Shown here one piece after another: positions 1 through 9,611 of a DNA stretch of 64,000 bases. Each line of letters starts with the position of its first letter. Positions within the stretch are counted from its first letter, which is position 1. The translations under genes and the position numbers were made by a program. Under the pieces are notes generated by a model, which made no database searches, had not been told where the DNA came from, and saw only the letters and a program-made list of their open reading frames with translations. The stretch is from Psychrobacter sp. NG254 (GTDB lineage: Bacteria > Pseudomonadota > Gammaproteobacteria > Pseudomonadales > Moraxellaceae), in the NCBI RefSeq assembly GCF_015277735.1, contig NZ_JADHDA010000009.1, forward strand, positions 19,227 to 83,226, given 5' to 3'.

Positions 1-1605
1 GGCGCCCTCCATACCGAGTAGACCCACCGTTGCTGATGCAGCCACCACGTTATGTATCGCAATCATATTACCGGCTGCAGCACCAACTGCTTGAGCTGCG
101 ATGACTAAAGAAGGTGAAATATGTAAACTCATGGCGGCTTCAAATTGAAACTGACTGAACATCATGTTAGATACGGTATTAGAGCCGGCGATAAAGGCAC
201 CTAATGCCCCAATGGTTGCACTAATCAATGGAAAAGCACTGCCAAAAGTACCCGCAAACAACTCTGCACTGGCGACTGGCATACTTGCCACATCTGATAA
301 GTTTATGCCTGAATTGATGAAAATCCTAACCATTGGAATCGTGAAAATAAGGACGAATCCAGCCCCTAATACAGTCTTTCCCGACTCTTTGAATGCACTG
401 TTTAGTGCACTGCTTGATTTTTTAGTTTGAAAAGCTGCAGCAACCAAGGCGCTGATTAATAACAAGCCACCTGGTAAGTATAAAGGACTAAAGCTGGCAC
501 TGATATCTGCCTCGCCTAATAATGAGGTAAAGTCTAGCGTCGCACTATTGAGAAAAGATTTAAATCCCTCAAACACTCTTGAACAAACCAGTAAAAGGGC
601 AACCAGCAAATAAGGGAACCAGGCCATGACAGTAGACATTTTCTTGCCATCTAAACTCGGCGTCAAATCATCTTTACTGACTATTAACTTACCCATCCAT
701 TCGCTTGGCCAGTTCCTTTGCGGCTCAAAATCCCATGTGGTTTTTGGCACTAAAAAACCACGTTTTGCCGCGTTAATCACAATGGCGACACTGACCAAAC
801 CACCGACCAATGACGGAAACTCTGGCCCTAAAAAGACACCTGTTAGGGTATAAGGAATCGTAAATGCCAAGCCTGCGAATATAGCAAATGGCCAAATCGC
901 GAAACCTTCTTTCCAGCTTTTGTTTTTCCCAAAGAAACGAGTAAGCATCATCACCATAAAAAGTGGCATGAACGTACCAATGACACCATGAATCATGGCA
1001 ACCTGACTGGTAATCAGTTGTAAAAAGTCAGCCCACTCTAGTCCTTCTTGTGCCAGTTGAGCGCTAATGGCCGCTGTATCCAATCCTTTATTTACCCCAA
1101 TAACGATAGGCGTACCGACCGCACCAAATGATACAGGCGTACTTTGTATCATCATTCCCATTAGCACGGCACCCAGTGCTGGAAATCCTATCGCTACCAG
1201 TAAAGGTGCGGCAATAGCGGCAGGAGTACCGAAACCAGCGGCACCCTCAAGGAATGTCCCAAAGCACCATGCAATAATAATGGCTTGAACACGTCTATCT
1301 GGTGATACATTGGTAAACCCAGCACGGATAACGGCGATGGCACCAGTGTGTTTTAACGTATTCAGTAAGAAAATGGCACCAAAGACGATCCACAATACTG
1401 AGACGGTAATGACTATTCCTTGAATGATCGATGAGGACACGCGATTAAGCGTCATATCCCAGATAAAAAGCGCTAGACCAGCAGTAACGGCTAAAATAAT
1501 TGGCATGGTTTTTTTGGCTGACCACTGTAAGCCAATAAGCAAAATACCACAGAGAACGATTGGCAATAGTGCCAAGAGTCCATATATTGTTTGATTCAAA
1601 ATCAT
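1..1605 (-). CDS. lldP: L-lactate permease (LctP family), 3' end cut by window edge
   Basis: Inner-membrane lactate (or related 2-hydroxy acid) importer of the LctP family. The reverse strand is open from an ATG at 1605 to base 1, giving about 535 residues of a highly hydrophobic protein with many membrane segments. Family-like stretches include EGAAGFGTPAAIAAPL in the first third and AGSNTVSNMMFSQFQ near the visible end. LctP proteins are usually about 550 residues, so only a short C-terminal tail is missing. The start has only an AGGA directly upstream, so its position is slightly uncertain. It is divergent from the LysR gene at 1852, which may regulate it. Substrate is inferred from the family; glycolate is an alternative. 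Confidence 0.9.
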   Translation of the reverse strand, partial: MILNQTIYGLLALLPIVLCGILLIGLQWSAKKTMPIILAVTAGLALFIWDMTLNRVSSSIIQGIVITVSVLWIVFGAIFLLNTLKHTGAIAVIRAGFTNVSPDRRVQAIIIAWCFGTFLEGAAGFGTPAAIAAPLLVAIGFPALGAVLMGMMIQSTPVSFGAVGTPIVIGVNKGLDTAAISAQLAQEGLEWADFLQLITSQVAMIHGVIGTFMPLFMVMMLTRFFGKNKSWKEGFAIWPFAIFAGLAFTIPYTLTGVFLGPEFPSLVGGLVSVAIVINAAKRGFLVPKTTWDFEPQRNWPSEWMGKLIVSKDDLTPSLDGKKMSTVMAWFPYLLVALLLVCSRVFEGFKSFLNSATLDFTSLLGEADISASFSPLYLPGGLLLISALVAAAFQTKKSSSALNSAFKESGKTVLGAGFVLIFTIPMVRIFINSGINLSDVASMPVASAELFAGTFGSAFPLISATIGALGAFIAGSNTVSNMMFSQFQFEAAMSLHISPSLVIAAQAVGAAAGNMIAIHNVVAASATVGLLGMEGA

Positions 1606-1777
1606 GTCCTTTTGATTGCGTAATCTTCCTTGAATACCACCAGTTAAATCTTCCTGCTTATGACTTAATGGTGATTAGAACCTTTTAAACCGTCATACAC
1701 AGTGATTGGTCATTAGTGTATCGACTAAATATTCAAAATTCCCTAAAGTATTCTACGCCTTGTCAATCCATTGATAT

Positions 1778-1819
1778 ATTGTCTCAAAAGACAATGTTAT
1801 TTTCCTTTTTTGGTATAAT
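1778..1819 (+). promoter_or_regulatory. LysR-type dyad and -10 in the lldP/LysR intergenic region
   Basis: An 18-bp dyad at 1778-1795 (ATTGTCT, 4-base spacer, AGACAAT) is followed by a good -10 hexamer TATAAT at 1814-1819, 33 bases before the LysR start. A dyad of this size between a LysR gene and its divergent target is the usual layout for autoregulation. The -35 is not clear. Binding is inferred. Confidence 0.5.
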
Positions 1820-1851
1820 AGAAAACACATTACCCCAGTTGGAGCACAAGT

Positions 1852-2757
1852 ATGGTCAAAGCTGATGATATGGTTTTATTCGTTCAAGTGGTTGATGAAG
1901 GTTCATTTTCTAGGGTCGCTGAAAAGCTGTCTTTAACAAATTCAGTCGTCAGCAAACGTATTGCAAGGCTAGAAGAGAATGTCAATGCTCAGCTGCTTTA
2001 TAGAACTACCAGAAAACTAAGCTTAACCGACGCGGGTAGAACGCTGTATAACAAAGCTAAAATTGCCAAAATCGCTTTTCAAGAAGCCGAAAATGCCATA
2101 ACCGGTTACGGTGAGGACATGAAAGGCAACATACGTATCACTCTACCAGTGGTATCTGCTAATTTGATATTGAGTGACTCGATTGCCAAATTTTGTAAAA
2201 AATACTCTCAAATATCGGTGGATTTGCAAATCACCAATCGGTTGGTTGATTTAATAGAAGAAGGCTTTGATCTCGCCATAAGAACCGCAGAGCTTGAAGA
2301 CTCATCACTCATAGCAAAGCGTTTAATAGATAGCCAGTGGGTGATATGTGCGACACCGGACTACTTAAAGCAACATGGTACGCCTCAAACCCCTGAACAA
2401 TTACAGAATCATGAGTGTTTGGTCTATAAGTTTGATAATGCGACTAACGACGTATGGCCACTATATATAGACGGCACAGAGCAACTGCTCACGGTGCATG
2501 GGCAGTTTCATAGCAACCACCTTGATGCGATTAAACGCGCCACGCTGAACGGTTTAGGGATTGCTTTTTTGCCACAAGCACTAGTGTACGAAGAAATGCA
2601 GCACAATACGCTCACGCAGATTTTGCAACGTTTTACCCGAAAAAAACTAGGCATGTATGCGGTGTACCCTAAAGCGAGGCAGCCTGATCAAAAACTGAAA
2701 CTGCTGATTGCCCATTTACAAGAGTCATTACATGAAAAACAGGCTTATTACTGCTAA
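1852..2757 (+). CDS. LysR-family transcriptional regulator
   Basis: DNA-binding regulator of 301 residues, the normal LysR length. An N-terminal winged helix-turn-helix covers roughly residues 6-65 (VDEGSFSRVAEKLSLTNSVV, then the wing ending in TRKLSLTDAG), followed by a periplasmic-binding-like effector domain from about 90 to 295. The start is supported by GGAG seven bases upstream. It is divergent from the lactate permease, which is the most likely target; the effector is unknown. The sequence resembles the DsdC/AaeR-like group that ends the wing with RTTRKLSLT. The stop codon lies inside a perfect inverted repeat that forms its terminator. Confidence 0.9.
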   Translation: MVKADDMVLFVQVVDEGSFSRVAEKLSLTNSVVSKRIARLEENVNAQLLYRTTRKLSLTDAGRTLYNKAKIAKIAFQEAENAITGYGEDMKGNIRITLPVVSANLILSDSIAKFCKKYSQISVDLQITNRLVDLIEEGFDLAIRTAELEDSSLIAKRLIDSQWVICATPDYLKQHGTPQTPEQLQNHECLVYKFDNATNDVWPLYIDGTEQLLTVHGQFHSNHLDAIKRATLNGLGIAFLPQALVYEEMQHNTLTQILQRFTRKKLGMYAVYPKARQPDQKLKLLIAHLQESLHEKQAYYC

Positions 2758-2778
2758 GTAATAAGCCTGTTTTTCATG
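2731..2778 (+). terminator. Terminator overlapping the LysR stop codon
   Basis: Perfect 21-bp inverted repeat (arms 2731-2751 and 2758-2778) with a 6-base loop that contains the TAA stop. The descending arm carries a run of T. Rho-independent termination on the + strand is likely; the symmetry also allows action on the opposite strand. Confidence 0.85.
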
Positions 2779-2783
2779 CGTGC

Positions 2784-2890
2784 TATAGTCAATCAATGTT
2801 AAAAATGATACAAGGCAGACGAACGCAAGTACTACAGTAGTAGGCTAAGAGAGTCTAACGCCGTAACACTTTAAGAGTGGTTCGACTATA
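2784..2890 (+). repeat. Dispersed 107-bp repeat, copy 1
   Basis: Begins TATAGTC and ends GACTATA, with internal blocks ACAAGGCAGACGA and TAACGCCGTA shared with the other copies at 9719, 16501, 19696, 23672, 25328, 35654 and 59517. It sits between the LysR terminator and the remnant of the dioxygenase gene. No coding frame. Confidence 0.75.
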
Positions 2891-2923
2891 TTATGTCTGA
2901 AGGACTCAAGTAACTTCTGTTTA

Positions 2924-3742
2924 TCAGCCAAACTGAAACGCTGAAATTTGAGTGTTCATAACTTGCTGAGAATATATTTTTTTTCCTCGATCTGTTTCTG
3001 CCGCGCCAACGGCAACCATAAGAGGTAGTAGATGCTCCTCTGCCCCTAACATATGAGAATCAAGAGCATGAGGCGCTTGCGATCAGTCACTAAGCGCCGT
3101 CCATCGATTATCAGTATTATCTGCAACCGCTTCAGTCAGCCATTCATCAAACACTTCTGACGGGCCCGTAAAGTTTGAATCGCCATAGCCGCGCATATTA
3201 TGAAAGCTCATGCCGCTGCATACAATCAATACGCCTTCATCACGTAATGAAGCAATTGCGGCGCCTACTGCTAAATGTGCTTTAGGGTCCAAATCACTGC
3301 GTAGCGACAGTTGCACCACCGGAATATCTGCGTCAGGAAACATCAGCTTTAGCGGGATAAACATGCCATGATCAAAGCCTCTTGACGCATCCTGATGATT
3401 GTTTAATCCTGCATCAGTGAGTAACTGACCAATTTGTCTAGCCAATATCGGCGCACCAACGGCGGGGTACGTAAGCTGATAAGTATGCTCAGGGAACCCA
3501 TAATAATCATAAATCAATTCAGGGTGCGTGCCAGCGGTAATACCAAAATCTGATGTTTGCCAATGGGCGCTGACCACCAAAATAGCTTTGGGCCGCTGCG
3601 GCAATCGACTTGGGAGTCCGGTTAAAAAATCAGCCATTAAATCCCAAGTATCAGTGGGTTTCCAGTCCATAAAAAAGCAAGGCCCTGCACCATGAGGTAT
3701 AAAAAATACCGGCTGCTTGCCTGTTTCTGACTTAGTGTTCAT
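2924..3742 (-). pseudogene. DODA-type extradiol ring-cleavage dioxygenase interrupted by an in-frame TGA
   Basis: Class III (LigB/DODA, YgiD-like) aromatic-ring-opening dioxygenase. ATG at 3742 has GGAG eight bases upstream. The frame reads 219 residues and stops at TGA 3083-3085, but continues in the same frame to 2924 with clearly homologous sequence (SQAPHALDSH, then AEEHLLPLMVAVGAAE). Metal-ligand histidines are visible at H17 (PHGAGP) and H60 (SAHWQ). The third expected ligand, near codon 237 in EEHLLPL, lies beyond the stop, so a truncated product should be inactive. The TGA replaces codon 220, plausibly a former Trp. It lies just downstream of doxX, probably co-transcribed. A sequencing error is the alternative. 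Confidence 0.8.
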
Positions 3743-3768
3743 GAGCGTCACTCCTTTATGTATAACTG

Positions 3769-4221
3769 TTAAACGCGATCGAACCTTTCTGACAATGCTT
3801 TATCCATACTAAAAGAGCCACCGCCTTGTATCGCCAAAGCAATCAAAGCCACCATCAACACCAACGCATACTCATAACCGCCGTTATCAGCAAACAGTCC
3901 ATTACCGATATGAACCGAGAAAATAGCGACGAGCATGGTGAATGCAGCGACGAGCGCAGCAGGTCGTGTGAGTAGCCCTAGTACCAAAGCAAGACCACCA
4001 AAGAACTCAGCGCCGCCTGCCAATATGGCCATGAGCAAACCGGGTTCCATGCCGATGCTGCTTAGCCATTGCGCCGTTCCTGCCAAGCCATTACCACCAA
4101 ACCAACCAAACAACTTTTGCGCGCCATGTGCGGCCAAAATCAAACCTACTGGCACACGAAGTATTAATGCGGCCGTTCCTGCTTTAGATGTTAGAACTTT
4201 ATTAACGATTGAGGTTTTCAT
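3769..4221 (-). CDS. DoxX family membrane protein
   Basis: Small inner-membrane protein of 150 residues with four hydrophobic segments and the DoxX-family core LILAAHGAQKLFGWFGG near residue 30. Family members are linked to quinone or thiosulfate redox and often sit next to ring-cleavage dioxygenases or pirins, but the activity here is unknown. ATG 4221 is chosen because GGAG lies nine bases upstream; longer in-frame starts lack such a site. The downstream dioxygenase gene begins 27 bases after the stop, so the two form an operon, probably controlled by the divergent LysR gene at 4418. Confidence 0.85.
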   Translation of the reverse strand: MKTSIVNKVLTSKAGTAALILRVPVGLILAAHGAQKLFGWFGGNGLAGTAQWLSSIGMEPGLLMAILAGGAEFFGGLALVLGLLTRPAALVAAFTMLVAIFSVHIGNGLFADNGGYEYALVLMVALIALAIQGGGSFSMDKALSERFDRV

Positions 4222-4417
4222 GTTTAATGACTCCATAATGTTTATTTTAAAAGGGATATTTAATCTGTTGGAATAACCATACTTTACTATCAACATAACG
4301 AAAGAGTAAGATAGCTAATATTGAATGATTAACAACACAGCGTTTATAATCATGTTAATAGTAAAATACTGATGCATAATCAATAAAACAACGAATCAAT
4401 AAAAACGGGTCAATAAA

Positions 4418-5338
4418 ATGGACAGAATCGATGCAATGCGTGCCTTTGTGGCGGTGGTGATCGACGGCAGCTTTAGTAATGCGGCAAACACCTTAAACCT
4501 GTCACCACAATTGGTCAGTAAGTATGTCTCTAAATTGGAAGAGCAGCTTAATATACGTCTGTTAAACCGTACCACTCGTAAAGTAAGTCTGACAGAAGCG
4601 GGTAGCCATTACTTTGGTCATGCCCAGCAGGTTTTATTAAGTATTGATGATATGGAGTCACAACTGGGCGGCTTACAACAGCTTCCTAAGGGTGTCTTGC
4701 GTATCAGCGCACCCGTCTCTTTTGCTTTAAAGCACATGGCCAAGTTAATCACTGACTTTCAGGCACGCTACCCTTCCGTCACTGTTGATCTACAGCTGAG
4801 CGACCGAAAAGTAGATATTGTTGAAGAGGGGTTTGACATTGCACTGCGTATTGGACAGCTTAAAAGCTCATCGCTGATTGCTAAAAAAATTGCACCCATT
4901 CGAGTGGTGTTATGCGCATCGCCTGACTATCTAAAAATTCACGGGACACCCGAGCGACTGGAGGATTTAGAGATGCATCGCTATCTGCATTACAGTTATA
5001 TGAATGTAGACACCAAAGGACAAATCTTTAAATATCTAAAGGCAAAACAGCTCAAGGAGAGCAGTGTTTTTCGTAGTAACAACGGCGACGTACTGGTAGA
5101 GGCCGCCATTGAAGGGGCAGGCTTGGTGTTGCAACCGACTTTTATTGCCAGCCATGCCCTAAATGCTGGCAAGTTGGTCATCGTTCTCCCTGAACATGAA
5201 CCCAACTCTATTGGCTTATATGCTGTTTATGCCCATAGAAAGCTGCTGACTCATAAGGTGAGGTGTTTTATTGATTTTATGGAAGGCTACTATGGCACGC
5301 CGCCCTATTGGGATAAATATATAACCACAACCCACTGA
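4418..5338 (+). CDS. LysR-family transcriptional regulator
   Basis: 306-residue LysR regulator. The helix-turn-helix occupies about residues 5-65 (DGSFSNAANTLNLSPQLVSKYVSKLEEQL, wing ending TRKVSLTEAG), with the effector-binding domain after about residue 90. It is divergent from the doxX/dioxygenase pair across a 196-base gap, so that operon is its likely target. The effector is not deducible; the neighbours suggest an aromatic or quinone signal. Only a weak GGG precedes the start. Confidence 0.9.
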   Translation: MDRIDAMRAFVAVVIDGSFSNAANTLNLSPQLVSKYVSKLEEQLNIRLLNRTTRKVSLTEAGSHYFGHAQQVLLSIDDMESQLGGLQQLPKGVLRISAPVSFALKHMAKLITDFQARYPSVTVDLQLSDRKVDIVEEGFDIALRIGQLKSSSLIAKKIAPIRVVLCASPDYLKIHGTPERLEDLEMHRYLHYSYMNVDTKGQIFKYLKAKQLKESSVFRSNNGDVLVEAAIEGAGLVLQPTFIASHALNAGKLVIVLPEHEPNSIGLYAVYAHRKLLTHKVRCFIDFMEGYYGTPPYWDKYITTTH

Positions 5339-5428
5339 TGTGTTTTATACGATACATAACAATGGCTTTACAGTATGCAGGACGTTGCCAAAACACACAC
5401 ATGGTTAATATCGTTTGCACACAGTCAT

Positions 5429-6307
5429 TTACTGGTCTGTTAGTTTTGCGTTTTTAAGCTGGTCAAAGTAATCAGCCCAGCCAATATGTTCACGACCCGC
5501 TGCTTTGGCAAAATCACTGTTGTTATCCATCGCCCCTATCGATATCTGCTCATAAATGCCCGCAACAACTGTACCCATAAACCGGCCTAACTCGTTGATC
5601 CGGTCTTGCCTATACGCGTCTACAGTCATACTGCGATAGGTCAGCGCCGTATCAAAGGCTTGGTTTAAATACTGCGTGAGCTGTTGCTGGGTAATAGGGT
5701 TGCCATTTAGGTTGTAAATGCTGGCATGATGCTTGGCTTCGGTAAGCATTTGACCATATGCAACGGCCAATTCTTTGTGAGTGGTATAACCACATCTGCC
5801 CTCGCCTGCACAATTGACAATGGCTCCCTGCGCTTTATAGCTGTCAATATAGTCCACATCAGGCTCGATATAGATGCCATTACGCCCTATAACCCAGTTA
5901 AGCCCGCTGTCTTTTATATCCTGCTCAGTCTGCCAATTGCTTTGTACAATGGGGGCAAATGCTGCTTGGGTACTAGACCCTTGGATACTGGTATACACTA
6001 TTTTTGTCACGCCGCTTTTCTTTGCAGACGCAATCACATTACGGTGTTGCCCGATACGCTTGTCAGGCTCATCCATACTAGACACCAATAAAACCGCATC
6101 CACACCCTGTAATGATGCCTCAAGCTGTCGGGCGTCATCATAATCGCCTGCTCTGACCTCCACACCATATTGCTCGGTCAGAAACTGGGCTTTGATAGGG
6201 CTACGTGCCAGCGCAATGATATTGTTTGCTGGATGCGTCTTTATCAAAGACTCAATAATGGCGGACCCCAACTTTCCGTTCGCTGCTGTAACTGCTATTT
6301 CCATCAT
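5429..6307 (-). CDS. NmrA-like NAD(P)-binding reductase (QorB-like)
   Basis: 292-residue atypical short-chain dehydrogenase of the NmrA/QorB (YtfG) group. It starts with a Rossmann glycine motif (AVTAANGKLGSAI, residues about 5-17), followed by a basic ALARSP segment expected to contact NADP phosphate, and VYTSIQGSS near residue 110. QorB-type proteins reduce quinones with NADPH; others in the family are redox sensors. Two adjacent ATGs (6307, 6304) follow AAGGAA; the second is better spaced. It is downstream of the lipoprotein gene at 6459 on the same strand. Physiological substrate is unknown. Confidence 0.8.
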   Translation of the reverse strand: MMEIAVTAANGKLGSAIIESLIKTHPANNIIALARSPIKAQFLTEQYGVEVRAGDYDDARQLEASLQGVDAVLLVSSMDEPDKRIGQHRNVIASAKKSGVTKIVYTSIQGSSTQAAFAPIVQSNWQTEQDIKDSGLNWVIGRNGIYIEPDVDYIDSYKAQGAIVNCAGEGRCGYTTHKELAVAYGQMLTEAKHHASIYNLNGNPITQQQLTQYLNQAFDTALTYRSMTVDAYRQDRINELGRFMGTVVAGIYEQISIGAMDNNSDFAKAAGREHIGWADYFDQLKNAKLTDQ

Positions 6308-6458
6308 GATTCCTTAATACGAGTGATTGGGGTCTGTTGAATAGACCCCTCCTAAATTCAGCAATAATAATGATAGTGATGAAGTGGCCCGTTGCTAGCC
6401 TTGAAGTAAAGCAACCCAATGTACTGAGTGTTTACTGGCCATACGAAGCAATGAAAAT

Positions 6459-6896
6459 CTATTTACCCACTATTGTATAACGGTTCATTTTCATCGTGTC
6501 TAGATCCAAACTGCCCATAAACTCGGCAGCAATAGGGGTTTTAGTAAAGCTTTCCATTGATGCATCCGCATCTGCCAAACTCGCCCAATGCACCACCACC
6601 ATCCATTCGCCGTTTTTGCCCATTGCTGACTCACGAGAGACAAAGCCCTTTTGCTTTGCCACATGGTCGACTTCGACAGTGTGGTCTAACTTGGCGAAGT
6701 CAGTATATGATACGTTTGGTTTCAGCGTGAACGATGCAATCTCAATCACTTTGGCAGTTGACTCAGTGGCAGCCCCGCTATGATGAATGTCATGGTGCTG
6801 AGCTTGATGAGCAGGTTTTATGTTATTACACGCAGTGAGCGCCAGAGCGCCAATAACAGCGATCGTCAGTAACTTGGTTTGATGAATAAATGTCAT
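6459..6896 (-). CDS. Lipoprotein with antibiotic-biosynthesis-monooxygenase-like fold
   Basis: 145-residue exported protein. The signal sequence ends in a lipobox (ALALTAC), so it should be a lipoprotein. After a His-rich linker (HQAQHHDIHH) the body (VIEIASFTLKPNVSYTDFAKLD, then GEWMVVVHWASLADADASM) resembles the dimeric alpha/beta-barrel ABM/EthD type. Function is unknown; related soluble proteins are quinol monooxygenases or heme-degrading enzymes. ATG 6896 has AAAGGA seven bases upstream. The His-rich linker could bind metal, which is inference. Confidence 0.65.
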   Translation of the reverse strand: MTFIHQTKLLTIAVIGALALTACNNIKPAHQAQHHDIHHSGAATESTAKVIEIASFTLKPNVSYTDFAKLDHTVEVDHVAKQKGFVSRESAMGKNGEWMVVVHWASLADADASMESFTKTPIAAEFMGSLDLDTMKMNRYTIVGK

Positions 6897-7006
6897 GAGA
6901 TTGTCCTTTAATTGAGTGATAAAGCGATACTGTAAAGTATGATTGGGTAGCAAGTGAGGTATGCTATCAACGCTGCATACGGTGGATGTTGCACACTACA
7001 AAAATA

Positions 7007-7756
7007 TTAAAACTGATAGCGTAAGCCTAAGTTGATTTCGTGAGCTGATGCATTATCAACCTTAAACCCATCGCTGAAACTGTCTTGTCCTGTTTGCACG
7101 TCACCAAAGTTGATGTATTGATACTCACCATATAGACGAGTACTTGGTGTTAAGGCATAACTGGCACCTGCCCCAACATTCCACGAAAACTCGTTTGAAT
7201 CGCCATCAGTATAATTGTCATAATAGCCATCAGCTTTTCCATCATACACATCAAAACCTGCGACACCCGTACCACCTAACCGAGCATCATACTCATTACT
7301 TGAGAGTCCAATACCTGCTTTTACATAGGGCGTCAGTGATGCGTTCATTGGAAAATCATAGAATCCTTCAACAGTCATGGTCACGCTTTGCATCTCACCA
7401 TCTAGCAGGTATTGCTCTCCTTCACGGGCACCCGTCCCATATCTAGTGTCATTAATATCAAATTCTCGTTTTGCTAAGCGACCCTCTATACGTAGGTTTT
7501 GATTAAAAGCATACCCAAGGCCAATACCGCCAACCATGCTATCGTCTGCGTCAAACGAGCTTGGAAAGTCTTTATCATTGGCGATATTATTGCCGTATGC
7601 TTGTGAGTCGCTATCAGCCACGCTATAGCCCAGTTGGGCAGTGCCATAGAGATGATCTGATACATTTGCCATTGCAATAGAAGGCACTGCAAATGCACAT
7701 AACAGGGTAAAGATAGAGCGTGTTTTTACTCGGTTTAGATTGACTAGCGTTGTCAT
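7007..7756 (-). CDS. Outer-membrane beta-barrel protein (opacity/OmpW-like)
   Basis: 249-residue exported barrel. The signal peptide probably ends at SIAMA-NVS near residue 30. The rest alternates hydrophobic and polar residues as in beta strands (GIGLGYAFNQNLRIEGRL, LTPYVKAGIGLSSNEY, TRLYGEYQYINFG) and ends in the terminal aromatic signature LGLRYQF. It resembles the eight-stranded OmpA-barrel/opacity group. Role unknown: small porin or surface protein. AGGAA precedes the start. It lies upstream of the lipoprotein gene and may be co-transcribed. Confidence 0.8.
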   Translation of the reverse strand: MTTLVNLNRVKTRSIFTLLCAFAVPSIAMANVSDHLYGTAQLGYSVADSDSQAYGNNIANDKDFPSSFDADDSMVGGIGLGYAFNQNLRIEGRLAKREFDINDTRYGTGAREGEQYLLDGEMQSVTMTVEGFYDFPMNASLTPYVKAGIGLSSNEYDARLGGTGVAGFDVYDGKADGYYDNYTDGDSNEFSWNVGAGASYALTPSTRLYGEYQYINFGDVQTGQDSFSDGFKVDNASAHEINLGLRYQF

Positions 7757-7914
7757 CAGAGTTCCTTTATACGATGAGTAGTAGGTGCTAAGTAGCGTGA
7801 GCTAACGATGTTAAAACTTTTAAATATAAGTAACAGAATGAATCTATAAGACTGAGTACATATTCAAAAATTAACCATTGCCATAGCATGACGACTACTT
7901 TATGCTAAAAACTC

Positions 7915-8850
7915 ATGCATAAAAACAGGGTATTACCCATACTAATTATGAAAGATTTCGATTATTTGTCACTAAGTGGTCAGCATTTGCTAATATTTAC
8001 TACTTTACATGAGGTCGGCACAGTGACAAAAACGGCCGAGCAGCTTGAGCTGACACAATCCACCATCAGTCATAGCTTACAAAAGCTGAGGCAAATATTT
8101 GATGATGAACTGTTTGTGCGCTCCGGTAGAAGCGTTAAGCCGACCCAGCGTAGTGAGTATCTGTACAAAGAAATTAAACCGCTACTATTACGGCTTAATG
8201 AATTGACTGAACAGCAAGCGTTTGAACCAGCACTGGCGCATTTTGATTACACGGTATTGGCAAATGACTACCAAGTCGGCGTGTTTTTGCCGCAGTTGTC
8301 GCAACTGATTGCAGCGCAAGTGGCGTCGTTTCGCTTAAACATATTACCCTCTAGCAAGCCTGAGATTCAGCAACTTCGTCAAAACGATATCGATGTGGTG
8401 TTTTCACCATTTGCACCCGACCACAATGACATCATGAGCGTGCGTTTGTTTGATGATGTGGCAAGGTGCTATTACGACCCTGCATATCGCTCACCTCCAT
8501 TGACCCAGCAAGATTTTGATGATGCCCGCTATGTAGGGCTGAGTTTTACCAAAGGTGAATCCGCTAGCCAAACACACAAAAGTATTATTCATGCGATAGA
8601 TGATAAAACAGTCATACGCACCCATAGCTTTGCGACTGTTGCCATGTTCGTTGAAGGATCGAAATTGATGGCGATTGCGCCAAGCAAATTGAATGCGCTA
8701 TGGTTTGCGCACTTAGACAGTGTGGCTTTGCCGCATCAACCTACGCCTATGACCATGCGTATGCTATGGCATAAAAAATATCAAAATGATCCAAAGCACA
8801 AATGGTTCAGAGAGCAAGTGATGGCTTGCACCAATGCTTTTAGACAGTGA
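7915..8850 (+). CDS. LysR-family transcriptional regulator
   Basis: 311-residue LysR regulator with the helix-turn-helix at about residues 25-75 (HEVGTVTKTAEQLELTQSTISHSLQKL). It belongs to the group with short, divergent effector domains (NodD/LeuO-like). No ribosome-binding site is clear for ATG 7915; an internal ATG at 7948 (MKDFDYL) would remove 11 residues and could be the true start. It is divergent from the beta-barrel gene at 7756, a possible target. TAGCAT and ATGCTA half-sites flank the region just upstream of the start, a possible operator. Confidence 0.85.
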   Translation: MHKNRVLPILIMKDFDYLSLSGQHLLIFTTLHEVGTVTKTAEQLELTQSTISHSLQKLRQIFDDELFVRSGRSVKPTQRSEYLYKEIKPLLLRLNELTEQQAFEPALAHFDYTVLANDYQVGVFLPQLSQLIAAQVASFRLNILPSSKPEIQQLRQNDIDVVFSPFAPDHNDIMSVRLFDDVARCYYDPAYRSPPLTQQDFDDARYVGLSFTKGESASQTHKSIIHAIDDKTVIRTHSFATVAMFVEGSKLMAIAPSKLNALWFAHLDSVALPHQPTPMTMRMLWHKKYQNDPKHKWFREQVMACTNAFRQ

Positions 8851-8951
8851 TTGTTAGAGAAGGCCAACTAGAGTGCATGGGTCAGTGATAGGCATCTTTA
8901 GCTCAGTACTTAACCAGATGCTTAATGGCGCATCAATAGCGCTTAAATACA

Positions 8952-8996
8952 AAAAAACCTCTCAAACGATGATATATTTCGCTTGAGAGGTTTTTT
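8952..8996. terminator. Bidirectional terminator between LysR and ABM genes
   Basis: Perfect 14-bp inverted repeat (8952-8965 and 8983-8996), with A-run and T-run flanks, centred between two convergent genes. Suited to termination on both strands. Confidence 0.85.
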
Positions 8997-9049
8997 CAAT
9001 TATCTACCTTTATCTCCGTGAGTCTCTACAAACTTCGATCTAATGCTGT

Positions 9050-9352
9050 CTAGAGCGAAGTCATCTCAGTGATGACAAACTCATCAACCATGCCTTCTGA
9101 CACTTTGGCATAGTGTTGAAAATGCGAGCTTTGTACATGCTGCTGCAAAGCTTCGTTATTTTCCCAAATCTCATAAAATATAAAGCCATTAGGGTTGGCA
9201 TTGTCTTGATGCAAGGTATACTGAATACAGCCTTGATCAGTTTGCGATGCGGCTGTGAGCTTAAGCAGCTCAGATTTTATCTGCTCGGCATGCTCAGGTT
9301 TGGCTTTAATAGTGGCAACAACGGTCAATGGTTTGTTTGCTTGCGTGTTCAT
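9050..9352 (-). CDS. Antibiotic biosynthesis monooxygenase domain protein (YgiN-like)
   Basis: 100-residue soluble single-domain ABM protein. The family pattern is clear: VVATIKAKPEHAEQIKSEL at the N-terminus, then GCIQYTLHQDN, FIFYEIWEN and HVQSSHFQHY. These form ferredoxin-like dimers; YgiN acts as a quinol monooxygenase, others degrade small signalling molecules. The substrate here cannot be told. It is monocistronic, with the bidirectional terminator just downstream. Confidence 0.85.
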   Translation of the reverse strand: MNTQANKPLTVVATIKAKPEHAEQIKSELLKLTAASQTDQGCIQYTLHQDNANPNGFIFYEIWENNEALQQHVQSSHFQHYAKVSEGMVDEFVITEMTSL

Positions 9353-9611
9353 AATTGCATCCTATGTTTGAATATTATACTTATTTAAAATACACTCATT
9401 TAGCCCTTTCATAGCGTATTGATTGTCTGTCATCACGCTACGTATGGTTGACTATATACCTCGTCATTCAATCCATTGTAATAAAAATGTTGTGATTCAA
9501 ACAGTGGTTAAAGCCCGAAACACCTTAAACATTTTTTTGAAAATATCTAAGTATTCATGACTAAGTATTGATAACTCAGTTTTGATAAGTCGTAGCAACA
9601 AACGCTGTACG

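Noticed and set aside
164..1288. Forward open frames of 73-88 residues at the left end
   Set aside because: They are antisense shadows of the lactate permease gene on the reverse strand.
6329..6349. GGGGTCT/AGACCCC hairpin after the lipoprotein gene
   Set aside because: Only a 7-bp stem and no T-run on either strand, so not convincing as a terminator.
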